Shown here: in pieces, positions 1-7,409 of the stretch
Position numbering within the stretch: the stretch's first letter is position 1
Layout: each line of letters begins with the position of its first letter
NCBI GenBank assembly: GCA_016713175.1
Contig: JADJPQ010000004.1
Coordinates: 62,001 to 126,000 of the forward strand
Length of the DNA stretch: 64,000 bases
Direction: 5' to 3'
Source of the DNA: Planctomycetota bacterium
GTDB taxonomy: Bacteria; Planctomycetota; UBA1135; UBA2386
The notes under the pieces: model-generated
The model's database searches: none
What the model saw: only the letters and a program-made list of their open reading frames with translations
What the model was told of the DNA's origin: nothing
Translations under genes and position numbers: made by a program

Positions 1-2
1 TG

Positions 3-77
3 CCGGACGTCGCGGCCGCGTTGGGCCTGTTCGACTTCGACGTGTCGGTGGTCAAGAACACCGCCACGAGTGGCTGA
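3..77 (+). CDS. C-terminal end of an unidentified gene cut by the window start
   Basis: An open frame enters from the left edge and stops at TGA 75-77, giving 24 residues that end in VVKNTATSG. Codon use is strongly GC at third positions, as in the real genes here, so I take it as the tail of a plus-strand gene. Too little is present to name it. An inverted repeat (ACCGCCC at 117-123, GGGCGGT at 136-142) follows 40 bases later and could form a hairpin, but it has no T tract, so I do not call it a terminator. Confidence 0.4.
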   Translation, partial: PDVAAALGLFDFDVSVVKNTATSG

Positions 78-234
78 GACGAGGTAGAATCTCGCGGAAC
101 CGGGGGCATCCCGGCCACCGCCCCAACCCACCCGTGGGCGGTCAAGATTCGTCGTCGTGTTGCCCGTGCCCTCGCGCACGGGCAGGCGGGGTCCAGGACG
201 ACACAGCGGGCATGCGTTCAAGCATCGCCCTTGT

Positions 235-522
235 GTGACCTGTGAACGATCTGCTTTCAGTGCTCCCCGCGGAGCAACACGACGACTGATTCCCCTGCTG
301 GCCGACGCGCCGGCACTCTACGAGAAGTTGACCGGCCGCCGGCCCCACCGCAGCAAGGTGTGGCGCCACGCAACGAAGGGCGTATGCGGCGTGCGGCTGA
401 AGACCGTCAGCGAAGGCCGAACGCTGATGACGACCCCGCGGTGGATCGTCGAGCACTGGGCCGCGGTTGGCGCCGCACGCTTGGTTCCGAAGCGAGGCCG
501 CAAGGCCAGAGGTGCAGCGTGA
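235..522 (+). CDS. DUF1580-like / excisionase-like small DNA-binding protein
   Basis: The C-terminal 75 residues follow the planctomycete DUF1580 pattern: an N-terminal helix (PLLADAPALYEKLTGRRP), then HRSKVWRHATKGVCGVRLKTV and a threonine-rich strand. These proteins resemble AlpA/excisionase winged helices and are common at the start of integrated elements, so a role in excision or replication control is likely but inferred. The start is uncertain. The frame is open from GTG 157, and I use GTG 235 because the upstream residues look non-coding; CTG 286 or ATT 289 would sit closest to the conserved part. The stop TGA (520-522) overlaps the GTG start (519) of the primase gene by four bases, so the two are translationally coupled. 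Confidence 0.6.
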   Translation: MTCERSAFSAPRGATRRLIPLLADAPALYEKLTGRRPHRSKVWRHATKGVCGVRLKTVSEGRTLMTTPRWIVEHWAAVGAARLVPKRGRKARGAA

Positions 523-2402
523 GCACCGGCGACGAACGCGAGGTTCCGGGAGACGACCCCGGAAATGACGCGACCCCGCTGCCCGGCCAGGCGCGCGAGG
601 TCGATGGAGAGAACACGGGAAGTGTAGCACGAAGCGGCGAAGGTGCGCGCACTCCGCCGATGGACGCCGAGTTCGTGCAGACCGTGCGCGACCACGTGCA
701 ACCGCTGCTGCTCGACGACGCCAACGACGACGAGTACCTGGAGCGGGCGAAGGACTGGGTGCGCCGTCGCGGCGGCACCGTCATGGTCCACGCGTTCAAG
801 CTCTTCCGGGACGGCATCACGCCGAGCCACAACCTGGTCGTGCGCGAGGGCACGGAGCCGACGCCGACGGAGTGGTCGTTCGCGCTGCGGGCCCTGGCTT
901 CCTCGTACACGCCGCTGAGCCCCTGCGTCGTGCCGCCCGAGTCGCTGAAGGCGAGCAAGCACCACGTCACCGAGGTCCGGTGCCTGGGCGTGGACCTGGA
1001 CGTGGCGAACCCGGCGAAGGACTGCCCCGACACGTGGCAGCACCAGCTCGATGGTCGCGCCGCGATCGTGCGCGTGATCGAGGAACACGCGAAGCGCCAC
1101 GGCAGGCCGACCAGGTGCGTGGACAGCGGCGGCGGGTTCCAGCTCGTCTACGACTTGACCGAGCCGGTGTCACTGCCGCCGGCGCGCCTGGACCCGAGTG
1201 GCTTCATGCTGCGCGAGGACGGGTTCACGACGGCAGACCCGGACAGGTGCGCTCCGAACCCCGACCGCGAGCGCGCCGTAGCCGAGGTCGAGGCGAGGAA
1301 CCGAGGGCTGTTCGAGCAGTTCCGGTCGGTGGTTGCCGACCTGGGCGTGGCGCACCTCGTGAAGCTCGACGCCACGCAGAACATTGACCGAATCTTCCGC
1401 GTGCCGTGGACACCGAACCGACCCTGCGCGCGCAAGCGCGAACGAGGGCGGCGCCCGACCATGGCCCGGCTAGTCTACGAGGATCCCGCGACCAGATACG
1501 CAATCGAGGTGTTCCCGGTCGCTGCGGACAACAAGCCAGGCAGGGGCAGCCGAGCCAAGGTCACAGTCGACGCTGCGCCTGGCGCACGACGGGTGGACCT
1601 GGAGACGCTGCCCGCTGCTGTGCCCAGTCGGTGCAAGGTCGTCATCGTGCACGGGAAGGACGTGGACCAGCCGCTTGACGGCGACGACCAGAGTCGCAGC
1701 GCGTGGCTGTTCTACGCCGTCTGCTCGCTGGTTCGCGCCGGCGTGGACGACGAGACCATCTACGCGATCATCACGGACCGCGACAACATGGTCAGCGAGT
1801 CCGTGCTGGACAAGGGCACCGTGGCACAGGTGCGCCGGTACGCGACTCGCCAGATCGCCAAGGCGCGGGAGAAAGTGGTGAACGAGGGCGCTCCGCAGCC
1901 CTCTGGCACGGCGGGAATCGTCGTACTGAAGGCAGCGCATCCCAAGCGCGTCGCGGAGCTGTTCCGCGAGATGAAGTACCCGCACTTGTTGCGCACGAAC
2001 GGCGACTACCTGGATCACGCCGGCTCGCACTACGTCGAGGTCGAAGACGACACCGTGAAGCGTGAGCTGTGGGAGTTCCTGGACCACGCGAAGGTGCAGA
2101 AAAACGACAAGCAGAAGCCGTTCCCCCTGCTGCGCAAGAACGTGGGCGAGGTCTACGAGCCGTTCCAACTGCTCGTGCACGAGCCGCGCACCACCGACCA
2201 GCACCACCAGCGGTGGCTCCGTGGCGCCGCTGGGCGACCGCCCGCGTCCGAGGTGCTGGCGTTGCCCAACGGGCTGCTCCACGTGCCGACGCGCAGGCTG
2301 ATGCCGCACACGCCGGAGTTCTTCACGCGGAACCTGATCGACATTCCGTACGACCCGGACGCGAGGGTGAGCCGCTGGTCTTCGTTCCTGTGCGAGCTGT
2401 GA
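519..2402 (+). CDS. Primase-helicase, N-terminal part (prim-pol-like domain), ended by an in-frame TGA
   Basis: This is 627 residues from GTG 519, chosen because it overlaps the preceding stop as GTGA. Around residues 150-260 there is an archaeo-eukaryotic primase-like signature: GVDLD (paired acidic residues) and DSGGGFQLVYDL, matching the sGGGxh motif of prim-pol domains. The C-terminal part leads into a P4/D5-type primase-helicase. It ends at SFLCEL followed by TGA at 2400-2402. The same frame continues without any gap through PDDDGATERELLQ into the Walker A of the next entry, and related proteins read L-W-PDD here, so TGG appears to have become TGA. It probably served replication of the element. 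As it stands the gene is broken unless the TGA is a sequencing error or is read through. Confidence 0.75.
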   Translation: MSTGDEREVPGDDPGNDATPLPGQAREVDGENTGSVARSGEGARTPPMDAEFVQTVRDHVQPLLLDDANDDEYLERAKDWVRRRGGTVMVHAFKLFRDGITPSHNLVVREGTEPTPTEWSFALRALASSYTPLSPCVVPPESLKASKHHVTEVRCLGVDLDVANPAKDCPDTWQHQLDGRAAIVRVIEEHAKRHGRPTRCVDSGGGFQLVYDLTEPVSLPPARLDPSGFMLREDGFTTADPDRCAPNPDRERAVAEVEARNRGLFEQFRSVVADLGVAHLVKLDATQNIDRIFRVPWTPNRPCARKRERGRRPTMARLVYEDPATRYAIEVFPVAADNKPGRGSRAKVTVDAAPGARRVDLETLPAAVPSRCKVVIVHGKDVDQPLDGDDQSRSAWLFYAVCSLVRAGVDDETIYAIITDRDNMVSESVLDKGTVAQVRRYATRQIAKAREKVVNEGAPQPSGTAGIVVLKAAHPKRVAELFREMKYPHLLRTNGDYLDHAGSHYVEVEDDTVKRELWEFLDHAKVQKNDKQKPFPLLRKNVGEVYEPFQLLVHEPRTTDQHHQRWLRGAAGRPPASEVLALPNGLLHVPTRRLMPHTPEFFTRNLIDIPYDPDARVSRWSSFLCEL

Positions 2403-2477
2403 CCGGACGACGACGGAGCAACGGAGCGTGAGCTGCTGCAAGAGATCATCGGGTACCTGCTGATCCCCGACACGTCG

Positions 2478-3317
2478 TTGCAGAAGCTGTTCTTCATCAA
2501 GGGACCGCGGCGGTGCGGCAAGGGGACCATCCTCCGCGTCGTCGCCGACCTGGTGGGCAAGGCGAACGTGACCGGGCTGTCGCTGAACCGCGTCAACCAG
2601 GGGACTGCGCCGCTGGAGCCGCTGCTGGGCAAGCTGGTGTGGCTCGTGTCCGACCTGCGGTTGGAGAACCGAGCGATGGCGGGCGCCGTCGAGCGGCTGT
2701 TGAACATCACGGGCGAAGACGTGGTGACCGTCGAACGGAAGTACAAGCCGGCCTGGGAGGGCATCCTGCCGGCGCGCGTGTTCATGGCGGCGAACAAGGT
2801 GCCGCGGTTGTCCGACCCGAGCGGTGCGCTTGCGGGTCGGTTCGTGCCGCTGGAGATCGAAGCGTCCTTCTTCGGGCGGGAGGACAGGGGCTTGCAGGAC
2901 GCACTCCGCAAGGAGCTGCCCGGCATCCTGAACTGGGCGCTTGATGGCTGGGCGCGGCTTCGCGCTCGCGGTCGGTTCGAGTTGCCGCCGAAGAGCCAGG
3001 CGCTGGTCGACGCGATCTACCGAACGGGGTCGCACGTGGTCGCCTTCCTGGAAGACTGCTGCGAGGAGGATCCGCAGGGGAAGGTGGGCAAGGATGCGCT
3101 GTTCGACGCGTACCGGCGCTGGTGCAAGCCGAACGACGTCCAGCACACCCTGACCAAGGCGGAGCTGGGTTCCGAGGTCGCGGCGGCGCTGCACGGCGTC
3201 GTTCGGAATGGCCAGCGCCTATCCGTGCAGGAGGGACGGGAGTCCGCGTGGGGCGGCATCGCGCTCAAGCACGAGTGGACCGGGACGAGGGCGGCGGGAG
3301 ACGACGGACCGTTCTGA
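2478..3317 (+). CDS. Primase-helicase, C-terminal part (D5/P4-type SF3 helicase)
   Basis: This is 279 residues from TTG 2478, in the same frame as the preceding part, with only the TGA at 2400-2402 between them. Walker A is GPRRCGKGT (residues about 9-17). Downstream are LVWLVSDLR (Walker B-like), the RVFMAANKVPRLSD sensor region and AGRFVPLEI, the order seen in phage/plasmid P4-family primase C-terminal domains. A winged-helix-like tail follows (VGKDALFDAYRRWCKPN). Whether it is made separately is doubtful: the TTG start has no clear ribosome binding site, and the real protein most likely ran from 519 to 3317 (932 codons). No gene follows for 270 bases, and that spacer holds origin-like repeats. 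Confidence 0.75.
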   Translation: MQKLFFIKGPRRCGKGTILRVVADLVGKANVTGLSLNRVNQGTAPLEPLLGKLVWLVSDLRLENRAMAGAVERLLNITGEDVVTVERKYKPAWEGILPARVFMAANKVPRLSDPSGALAGRFVPLEIEASFFGREDRGLQDALRKELPGILNWALDGWARLRARGRFELPPKSQALVDAIYRTGSHVVAFLEDCCEEDPQGKVGKDALFDAYRRWCKPNDVQHTLTKAELGSEVAAALHGVVRNGQRLSVQEGRESAWGGIALKHEWTGTRAAGDDGPF

Positions 3318-3326
3318 CCGAGTTCG

Positions 3327-3469
3327 CTGTCAGGGCTGTCAGGGGTTAAACGCCGAACCTGTTCTCTCTGGAACCTCCTCACGCATGGACTCTCCCCTGC
3401 GGCGTCCATGCCTCCATAAGTGTGATTCTGGAATCTACTTTCCTGTTTACCCCCTGACATCCCTGACAC
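3327..3469. repeat. Origin-like spacer: long inverted repeat made of TGTCAGGG units around a hairpin
   Basis: The left arm 3327-3351 and right arm 3445-3469 are 25-base inverted repeats matching at 22 positions. Each arm holds two head-to-tail copies of TGTCAGGG followed by G/T and TAAAC. Between them lies a perfect 8-bp stem, GCATGGAC (3383-3390) with GTCCATGC (3404-3411), and CTGGAA occurs twice. The spacer directly follows the primase-helicase gene, the usual place for a replication origin in P4-like and plasmid-like elements. Iteron or origin function is inferred from this layout. An alternative is an att or regulatory site for the nearby serine recombinase. Confidence 0.55.
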
Positions 3470-3587
3470 TGCCCGAACCCGGCTGGCTGTTGCGTTCGCG
3501 TTCTCCGGGGTGTCGTGCCCGACGTGCCGCCCACACGCGCGCGCGAGGCAACCGCGAACCACCGTCAGCACGGAGCCGTCGATGGGT

Positions 3588-4013
3588 TCAGTTCTCGGTT
3601 ACCTGGCGCCGTGCTCGGAGGTGTTCGAGGAAGAACCTGCCGAGCGCACGGTTGAGGTTGCGAACCCACTCCGCTGTGCCGTCGGTGATCACGAAGCCCA
3701 GCAGCCGATCGTCGTAGTAGTCCTGCTGGAAGTGGAAGACTCCGTTGCGAACCCGGCGCAGCAGATCCACGTGCGGCGAGCCCAGTAGCTCGTCAACCTC
3801 GGTGTCGTGGAGTGCGAGTTCGCGCCAGCCTTCGACGACGACGAACAGCATCCCGTACCAGGCTTCCATGTACAGCCGCAGCTCGGGGTCCTCGGTGACG
3901 TCCGCGCGGCCCTGCTTCAGCAGATCATCGAAGTGCGTCCGCATCCGGTTCGCGCCGAGGAAATAGCGATGCAGGCTGAAGACGGGATCCTGGGCCATGG
4001 TGCCAACGCTCAT
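3588..4013 (-). CDS. Small HEPN-like protein with an RNxxxH motif
   Basis: The protein has 141 residues from ATG 4013; ATG 3998 (MAQDPVF) is an alternative start. It is mostly helical. The key feature is RNGVFHF near residue 90, which fits the RNxxxH signature of HEPN-fold ribonucleases, within the context LLRRVRNGVFHFQQDYYDDR. An upstream helix EAWYGMLFVVVEGWREL completes the four-helix pattern expected of HEPN. No nucleotidyltransferase (MNT) partner is adjacent. It is divergent from the serine recombinase gene, with 94 bases between the starts. A toxin or antiphage RNase role follows from the motif; a non-catalytic conserved hypothetical remains possible. Confidence 0.5.
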   Translation of the reverse strand: MSVGTMAQDPVFSLHRYFLGANRMRTHFDDLLKQGRADVTEDPELRLYMEAWYGMLFVVVEGWRELALHDTEVDELLGSPHVDLLRRVRNGVFHFQQDYYDDRLLGFVITDGTAEWVRNLNRALGRFFLEHLRARRQVTEN

Positions 4014-4107
4014 TCTCGCATCGGGACCACCCGTAGGCACCGGGACTTCAGCGCCGTAACTGTGCGAGATTCCGTAGAAGCCCGCACACCATGTCCGATG
4101 CTTGGGC

Positions 4108-4809
4108 ATGAAGAAGCCGTGCACCCCGGCGTTCGCCTACTGCCGCGTCAGCTCCGCCGGCCAACTCGACGGGCATGGCTTCCAGCGCCAGGACGAGGCG
4201 GTGCAGGATTACGCCGCGCGCCACGGGTTCGAGATCGTCGAGTGTTTCCGCGATGCACACACGGGCACCGAGGCCGACCGGCCGGCCTTCTCGGCGATGG
4301 TGGGAGCCATCAAGGCGAACGGCGTGCGCCACGTGGTCATCGAGCGCCTGGACCGCCTGGCGCGCGAGATCGGCGTGCAGGTCGCCCTGCTGGGCATCTT
4401 GCAGCGCGAGGGCGTGTCGCTCGTGGAGGCATGCACTGGGCGCGACGTGACAGCCGCGCTCGACGACGACCCGATGGCCAAGGCGCTGGTGTCGATCCAG
4501 GGCGTGTTCCACCAAGCCGAGAAGGAACTGCTGGTGCGAAAGCTGCGGAAGGCCCGCGAGGCGAAGCGGCAGGAGGCGGGCAGGTGCGAGGGCGTGGTGC
4601 CGTACGGCGAGGATGATGATCACCCCGAGGAAGCTCGCGTCGCTGCCGAGATCCGCCGGCTGCGGCGCCGGTCGCCGAAGACTGGGCAGCGGCGCGGCTA
4701 CGGCGCCATCGCCGCCGAACTGAACCGCCGCGGGCTGCGAACGCGTCGGGGCGGCACTTGGTCGAGATCGAGCGTGCGCGACATCCTCGCCCGTGGATCC
4801 GCGGGGTAG
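4108..4809 (+). CDS. Serine recombinase (resolvase/invertase family)
   Basis: The protein has 233 residues from ATG 4108 (MKKPCTPAF). The N-terminal catalytic domain shows YCRVSSAGQ with the nucleophilic serine, then DAHTGTEADRPAF and VVIERLDRLAREI, the conserved arginine-rich core of resolvases. The C-terminal 60 residues (RGYGAIAAELNRRGLRTRRGGTWS, then SSVRDILARG) match the short DNA-binding 'recombinase' segment. It is smaller than large serine integrases (450 residues or more), so it fits a resolvase or a small element-encoded recombinase. It may mobilise or resolve this element. It is followed by the HNH-type gene 61 bases later on the same strand. Confidence 0.85.
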   Translation: MKKPCTPAFAYCRVSSAGQLDGHGFQRQDEAVQDYAARHGFEIVECFRDAHTGTEADRPAFSAMVGAIKANGVRHVVIERLDRLAREIGVQVALLGILQREGVSLVEACTGRDVTAALDDDPMAKALVSIQGVFHQAEKELLVRKLRKAREAKRQEAGRCEGVVPYGEDDDHPEEARVAAEIRRLRRRSPKTGQRRGYGAIAAELNRRGLRTRRGGTWSRSSVRDILARGSAG

Positions 4810-4870
4810 GCGTGCAGTGTGCCGGACCGAGCTGTCGATGAGAGGCACGGCATGAAGTGGGACGAGTGAC

Positions 4871-5061
4871 ATGGCGAACCGCCGACTGAGCGCGACCGAG
4901 TTGGAGCAGGCCAACGCGATCCTGGAGTTGGTGCGCGCGCAGTTGGATTCTGTCTCCGGCGGCGACGATGCGTTGCGCTGGGCACTGCGCCGCAAGCTCT
5001 ACAAGGAGCTGACGTACGACGAGCGCGGCAAGCCGATGCACCGGCGTCGACTGAAGAAGTT
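4871..5061 (+). pseudogene. HNH-type zinc-finger nuclease, 5' part, cut by an IS3-family insertion
   Basis: The first 63 codons (MANRRLSATELEQANAIL ... KELTYDERGKPMHRRRLKK) are the N-terminus of a small HNH-like family found in planctomycete prophages. The frame is cut at 5061/5062 by the IS. Joining base 5061 (the last base of the first GTT copy) directly to base 6608 restores the reading frame: RRLKK-LKREQQRGLCAIC. The rebuilt gene (4871-5061 plus 6608-6776) encodes about 120 residues. It would have sat just upstream of the terminase small subunit, the usual site of an HNH protein in packaging modules. Confidence 0.8.
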
Positions 5062-5378
5062 TGACCCTGCCCCGGTTCCGTGGACACGGGGTTTGGAGGC
5101 AGGGCTTCATAGCTGCGAAATCGGCGCTGGTCAACTGGCTGGAACACCGCTTCGATCCGCCCGCCCGGCGAAGCAGACGCAGGCTCTGCAGAGGTGCAAC
5201 CTGCTGAGGAATAGCCGGGCCGACGGTGAGCCAACGGCTGCATCGCGGCCCCTGCCGAGTCGATCGGCGGGGGCCGACTTCTTTACGATTCTCGGCGATG
5301 TGCCGGTTGGACACCGGAGTCATGCCTTGCAAACCTCGGGGTCCGGGGCAGAGCCCCGGCGAAGTTCGTCGGCCTGAG

Positions 5379-6290
5379 CTACCCGGTGTGCGCGATCTCG
5401 AACTGCTCCGGCGAGCGGTAGCCGATCGACGAGTGCATGCGCCTGCGGTTGTAGAAGCTCTCGATGTAATCGAACACACAGGCACGAGCCTCGTCGCGCG
5501 TTGCGTAGCCGTGCAGCAGAACGCACTCGGTCTTGACCGTGTGGTGCAGGCTCTCGGCAGCGGCGTTGTCGTAGCAGTTGCCGGATCGGCTCATGCTGGC
5601 AACGAGGCCAGGGACTGCGAGTGCGGCACGGAAGTCGGCAGATGCATACTGCGACCCGCGGTCGGAGTGGAAGATGCAACCGGGCGCAGGTCGGCGGCTC
5701 TCGACGGCCATGTTCAGGGCAGCCAAGACCAGCGACACATCCATGCCCGAGCTCATCGACCAACCGACGATCTTCCGGGAGAACAGGTCCATGACGACGG
5801 CCAGGTAGAGCCAGCCCTCGTCGGTGCCGATGTAGGTGATGTCGGAGACCCAGACCCGGTTCGGCGCCGACGCCGTGAAGTTGCGCTTCAGAAGATCCGG
5901 TGCAATCGGGTGATCGTGCTTGGAGTCGGTGGTCTTGACGCGGTACCGCCGCGTCGCCTTCGACCGCAGTTTCATGCTGCGCATGATCCTGGCGACCCGC
6001 TTGCGGCTGCAGGTCTCGCCCGCCTTCTGCAGGACCTTGTGAACCCGCGGCGCGCCGTAGACGAACCGGTTGTCGTCGTAGATGCCGCGGATCAAGGCCC
6101 CGAGCCGCGTGTCTTCTCGGTCGTGTGCGCTCTCCTCACGACCGAGCCATGCGTAGAACCCGCTCCGCGAAACTGCCAGGGCCCGGCACATCGACGCGAC
6201 CCGGAACTCCGTGGCGTTCTCGCGCATGAAAGCGAACTTCACTTCTTCGGTTTCGCAAAGTAGCCCAGGGCTTTTTTTAAAACACTGCAC
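5379..6290 (-). CDS. IS3-family transposase OrfB (DDE catalytic subunit)
   Basis: This is the retroviral-integrase-like DDE domain of IS3 elements. The first catalytic Asp is in PNRVWVSDITYIGTDEGW, the second in CIFHSDRGSQYAS, and the Glu in NCYDNAAAESLHHTVKTE. The N-terminal HTH_21 region (SRSGFYAWLGREES ... YGAPRVHKVL) is present. The frame begins upstream of any good start, in the -1 frame of orfA, at the A7G run (6278-6271), so it is most likely made as an OrfAB fusion by programmed -1 frameshifting. It ends at TGA near the IS left end, leaving a 317-bp non-coding left end. Confidence 0.93.
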   Translation of the reverse strand: MQCFKKSPGLLCETEEVKFAFMRENATEFRVASMCRALAVSRSGFYAWLGREESAHDREDTRLGALIRGIYDDNRFVYGAPRVHKVLQKAGETCSRKRVARIMRSMKLRSKATRRYRVKTTDSKHDHPIAPDLLKRNFTASAPNRVWVSDITYIGTDEGWLYLAVVMDLFSRKIVGWSMSSGMDVSLVLAALNMAVESRRPAPGCIFHSDRGSQYASADFRAALAVPGLVASMSRSGNCYDNAAAESLHHTVKTECVLLHGYATRDEARACVFDYIESFYNRRRMHSSIGYRSPEQFEIAHTG

Positions 6291-6535
6291 TCTTCCTCGG
6301 CGTTCGCCAGCCGGCGCCGTAGATCCCGCAGCTCCTCATCCACAGCGGTCAGCTTCCCGTTGCCGCGGAACGCCTCCGCGCCATCGCCTTCGATCTCGCT
6401 CTTCCACCGCGTCAGCATGTTGCGGTTGATGCCGAGCGCGTCCGCAACGTCGCCGACCGGCTTGCCCTGCTCCACGACCTGGCGGACCGCCTCCAGCTTG
6501 AACTCGCGCGTGTGCTTTCTTCTGGACGTACCCAT
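6239..6535 (-). CDS. IS3-family OrfA (helix-turn-helix and leucine zipper subunit)
   Basis: The protein has 98 residues from ATG 6535 (MGTSRRKHTREF). The HTH of the transposase-8 family is seen in EFKLEAVRQVVEQGKPVGDV then ALGINRNMLTRWKSEI. It is followed by a coiled coil (VDEELRDLRRRLANAEEECS) that mediates OrfA/OrfAB dimers. The slippery A7 run sits at KK in SVLKKALGYF, 40 nucleotides before the stop, so ribosomes slipping back one base would continue into OrfB. It binds the IS ends and, unfused, usually moderates transposition. Confidence 0.92.
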   Translation of the reverse strand: MGTSRRKHTREFKLEAVRQVVEQGKPVGDVADALGINRNMLTRWKSEIEGDGAEAFRGNGKLTAVDEELRDLRRRLANAEEECSVLKKALGYFAKPKK

Positions 6536-6607
6536 GGGGATTCTTTGCCTGCTTGGAGCCTGCCGGCTCCTTGGTTGGGTGTCCACTTTTCTGGGGCAAG
6601 ATCAGTT

Positions 6608-6776
6608 GAAGCGCGAGCAGCAGCGCGGGCTCTGTGCGATCTGCGCGCAGTCGCTGCCCGACAAGTACGTGGTGCTGGACCGCACCGAGGCGATGGGCGG
6701 CTACACCGACGCGAACACGCGGCTGATCTGCACCGGCTGCGACACCACCGTTCAGCGGAACCGCGGCTACGCGTAG
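6608..6776 (+). pseudogene. HNH-type zinc-finger nuclease, 3' part, right of the IS
   Basis: This codes for LKREQQRGLCAICAQ followed by a SLPDKYVVLDRTEA stretch and a RLICTGCDTTVQRNRGYA end. It contains two CxxC knuckles (CAIC and, downstream, CTGC) and the LDRTxAMGGYTxxNTRLIC pattern typical of this HNH-like family. It is the continuation of the gene at 4871-5061 and is in frame with it once the IS and one GTT copy are removed. On its own it has no start codon. The stop TAG is at 6774-6776. Confidence 0.8.
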
Positions 6777-6802
6777 GTCGTCGCCCTGTGGCAGTGCGCA
6801 GG

Positions 6803-6842
6803 TGCAACCACGCGCAACCGTGCGCGACTACACGCAACACCT
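6803..6842 (+). repeat. Four phased 10-bp repeats, consensus YGCAACNNNN
   Basis: Consecutive decamers start at 6803, 6813, 6823 and 6833: TGCAACCACG, CGCAACCGTG, CGCGACTACA, CGCAACACCT. They lie 55 bases before the terminase small-subunit start. The same decamer class recurs six times at 18771-18830 beside the att repeat. Spacing of about one helical turn suggests repeated binding by one protein on one face of the DNA: a terminase recognition (pac/cos-like) site, an integrase arm site or a replication iteron. Confidence 0.6.
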
Positions 6843-6896
6843 TGTCCAGTAACGACTTGGGTTGACATGATGGCGAGGTCTGGGAGAATCGTGCTC

Positions 6897-7409
6897 ATGA
6901 GCCCGACGCTCCAACCGAAGAACCGGATCACCGATGCGCGCCGCCGCCTGTTCCTCCAGGAACTCCGCGCCCATGGCATCATCCGCGAGGCGGCCAGAGT
7001 TGCATCGCCGGGCAGCAAGCACGCGCGTGGTGCCGAGCAGTCGTTCCGCGACCTGATGGCGCGTGACCCCGAGTTCGCGCAGGCCGTCGAGGAGGCGCGC
7101 CGCGAAGCCGACGCCGCCCTGGAACGAGAGATCCACCGCCGCGGCGTCTCGGGCTTCGAGGAGGAGCGAATCGACAGCCGCGGCCGCGTGTCCGTGGTGC
7201 GCCGCTACAGCGACGCGTGCATCCTCGCGATGGCGCGGGCGCGCCTGCCAGGCTACGCGAAGTCCGACGTCGCGATCAGCGGCGCGCTGAAGCATGAGCA
7301 CACCGAAGAGGGCTCGCGCGCGATCGCCGAGGCCGTGCGCAAGCTCGCCGAGCAGATGGCGAGCGATGCGTTGCCGAACACCATCGCGATGCTGGAGGCC
7401 GACGCATGA
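6897..7409 (+). CDS. Phage terminase small subunit-like protein
   Basis: The protein has 170 residues from ATG 6897 (MSPTLQPKNRI), preceded by GGGAG at suitable spacing; in-frame ATGs at 6867 and 6870 are alternatives. The N-terminus has a helix-turn-helix of the terminase small-subunit kind (FLQELRAHGIIREAARVA). It is followed by the family's FRDLMARDPEFAQAVEEARREADAALE helix and HRRGVSGFEE, which leads to a Y/A-rich segment. Such proteins bind the pac/cos site and recruit the large ATPase-nuclease. No large subunit follows here; a decayed large-subunit tail lies at 19.6-20.1 kb. It starts a tightly packed five-gene phage-type operon. Confidence 0.7.
   Translation: MSPTLQPKNRITDARRRLFLQELRAHGIIREAARVASPGSKHARGAEQSFRDLMARDPEFAQAVEEARREADAALEREIHRRGVSGFEEERIDSRGRVSVVRRYSDACILAMARARLPGYAKSDVAISGALKHEHTEEGSRAIAEAVRKLAEQMASDALPNTIAMLEADA

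Larger units (their letters stand above)
5062..6604 (-). mobile_element. Complete IS3-family insertion sequence with 3-bp target duplication
   Basis: The element is 1,543 bp. The left end reads TGACCCTGCCCC and the right end, on the other strand, reads TGATCTTGCCCC; the arms continue with a shared GTGGACAC about 6 bases further in. Ends are 5'-TG...CA-3', as usual for IS3. The direct repeat GTT flanks it at 5059-5061 and 6605-6607. Two overlapping minus-strand genes, orfA and orfB, are joined by a slippery A7G heptamer-like run at 6278-6271. Both genes are intact, so the copy looks potentially active and recent compared with the decayed IS further right. Confidence 0.92.

Noticed and set aside
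318..1100. Long minus-strand frames opposite the start of the primase gene
   Set aside because: Antisense to a gene with recognisable prim-pol motifs; composition is typical of shadow frames.
2400..2402. Selenocysteine or recoded TGA in the primase
   Set aside because: The family has Trp, not Cys or Sec, at this position; I see no SECIS-like hairpin, and other genes in the window stop at TGA.
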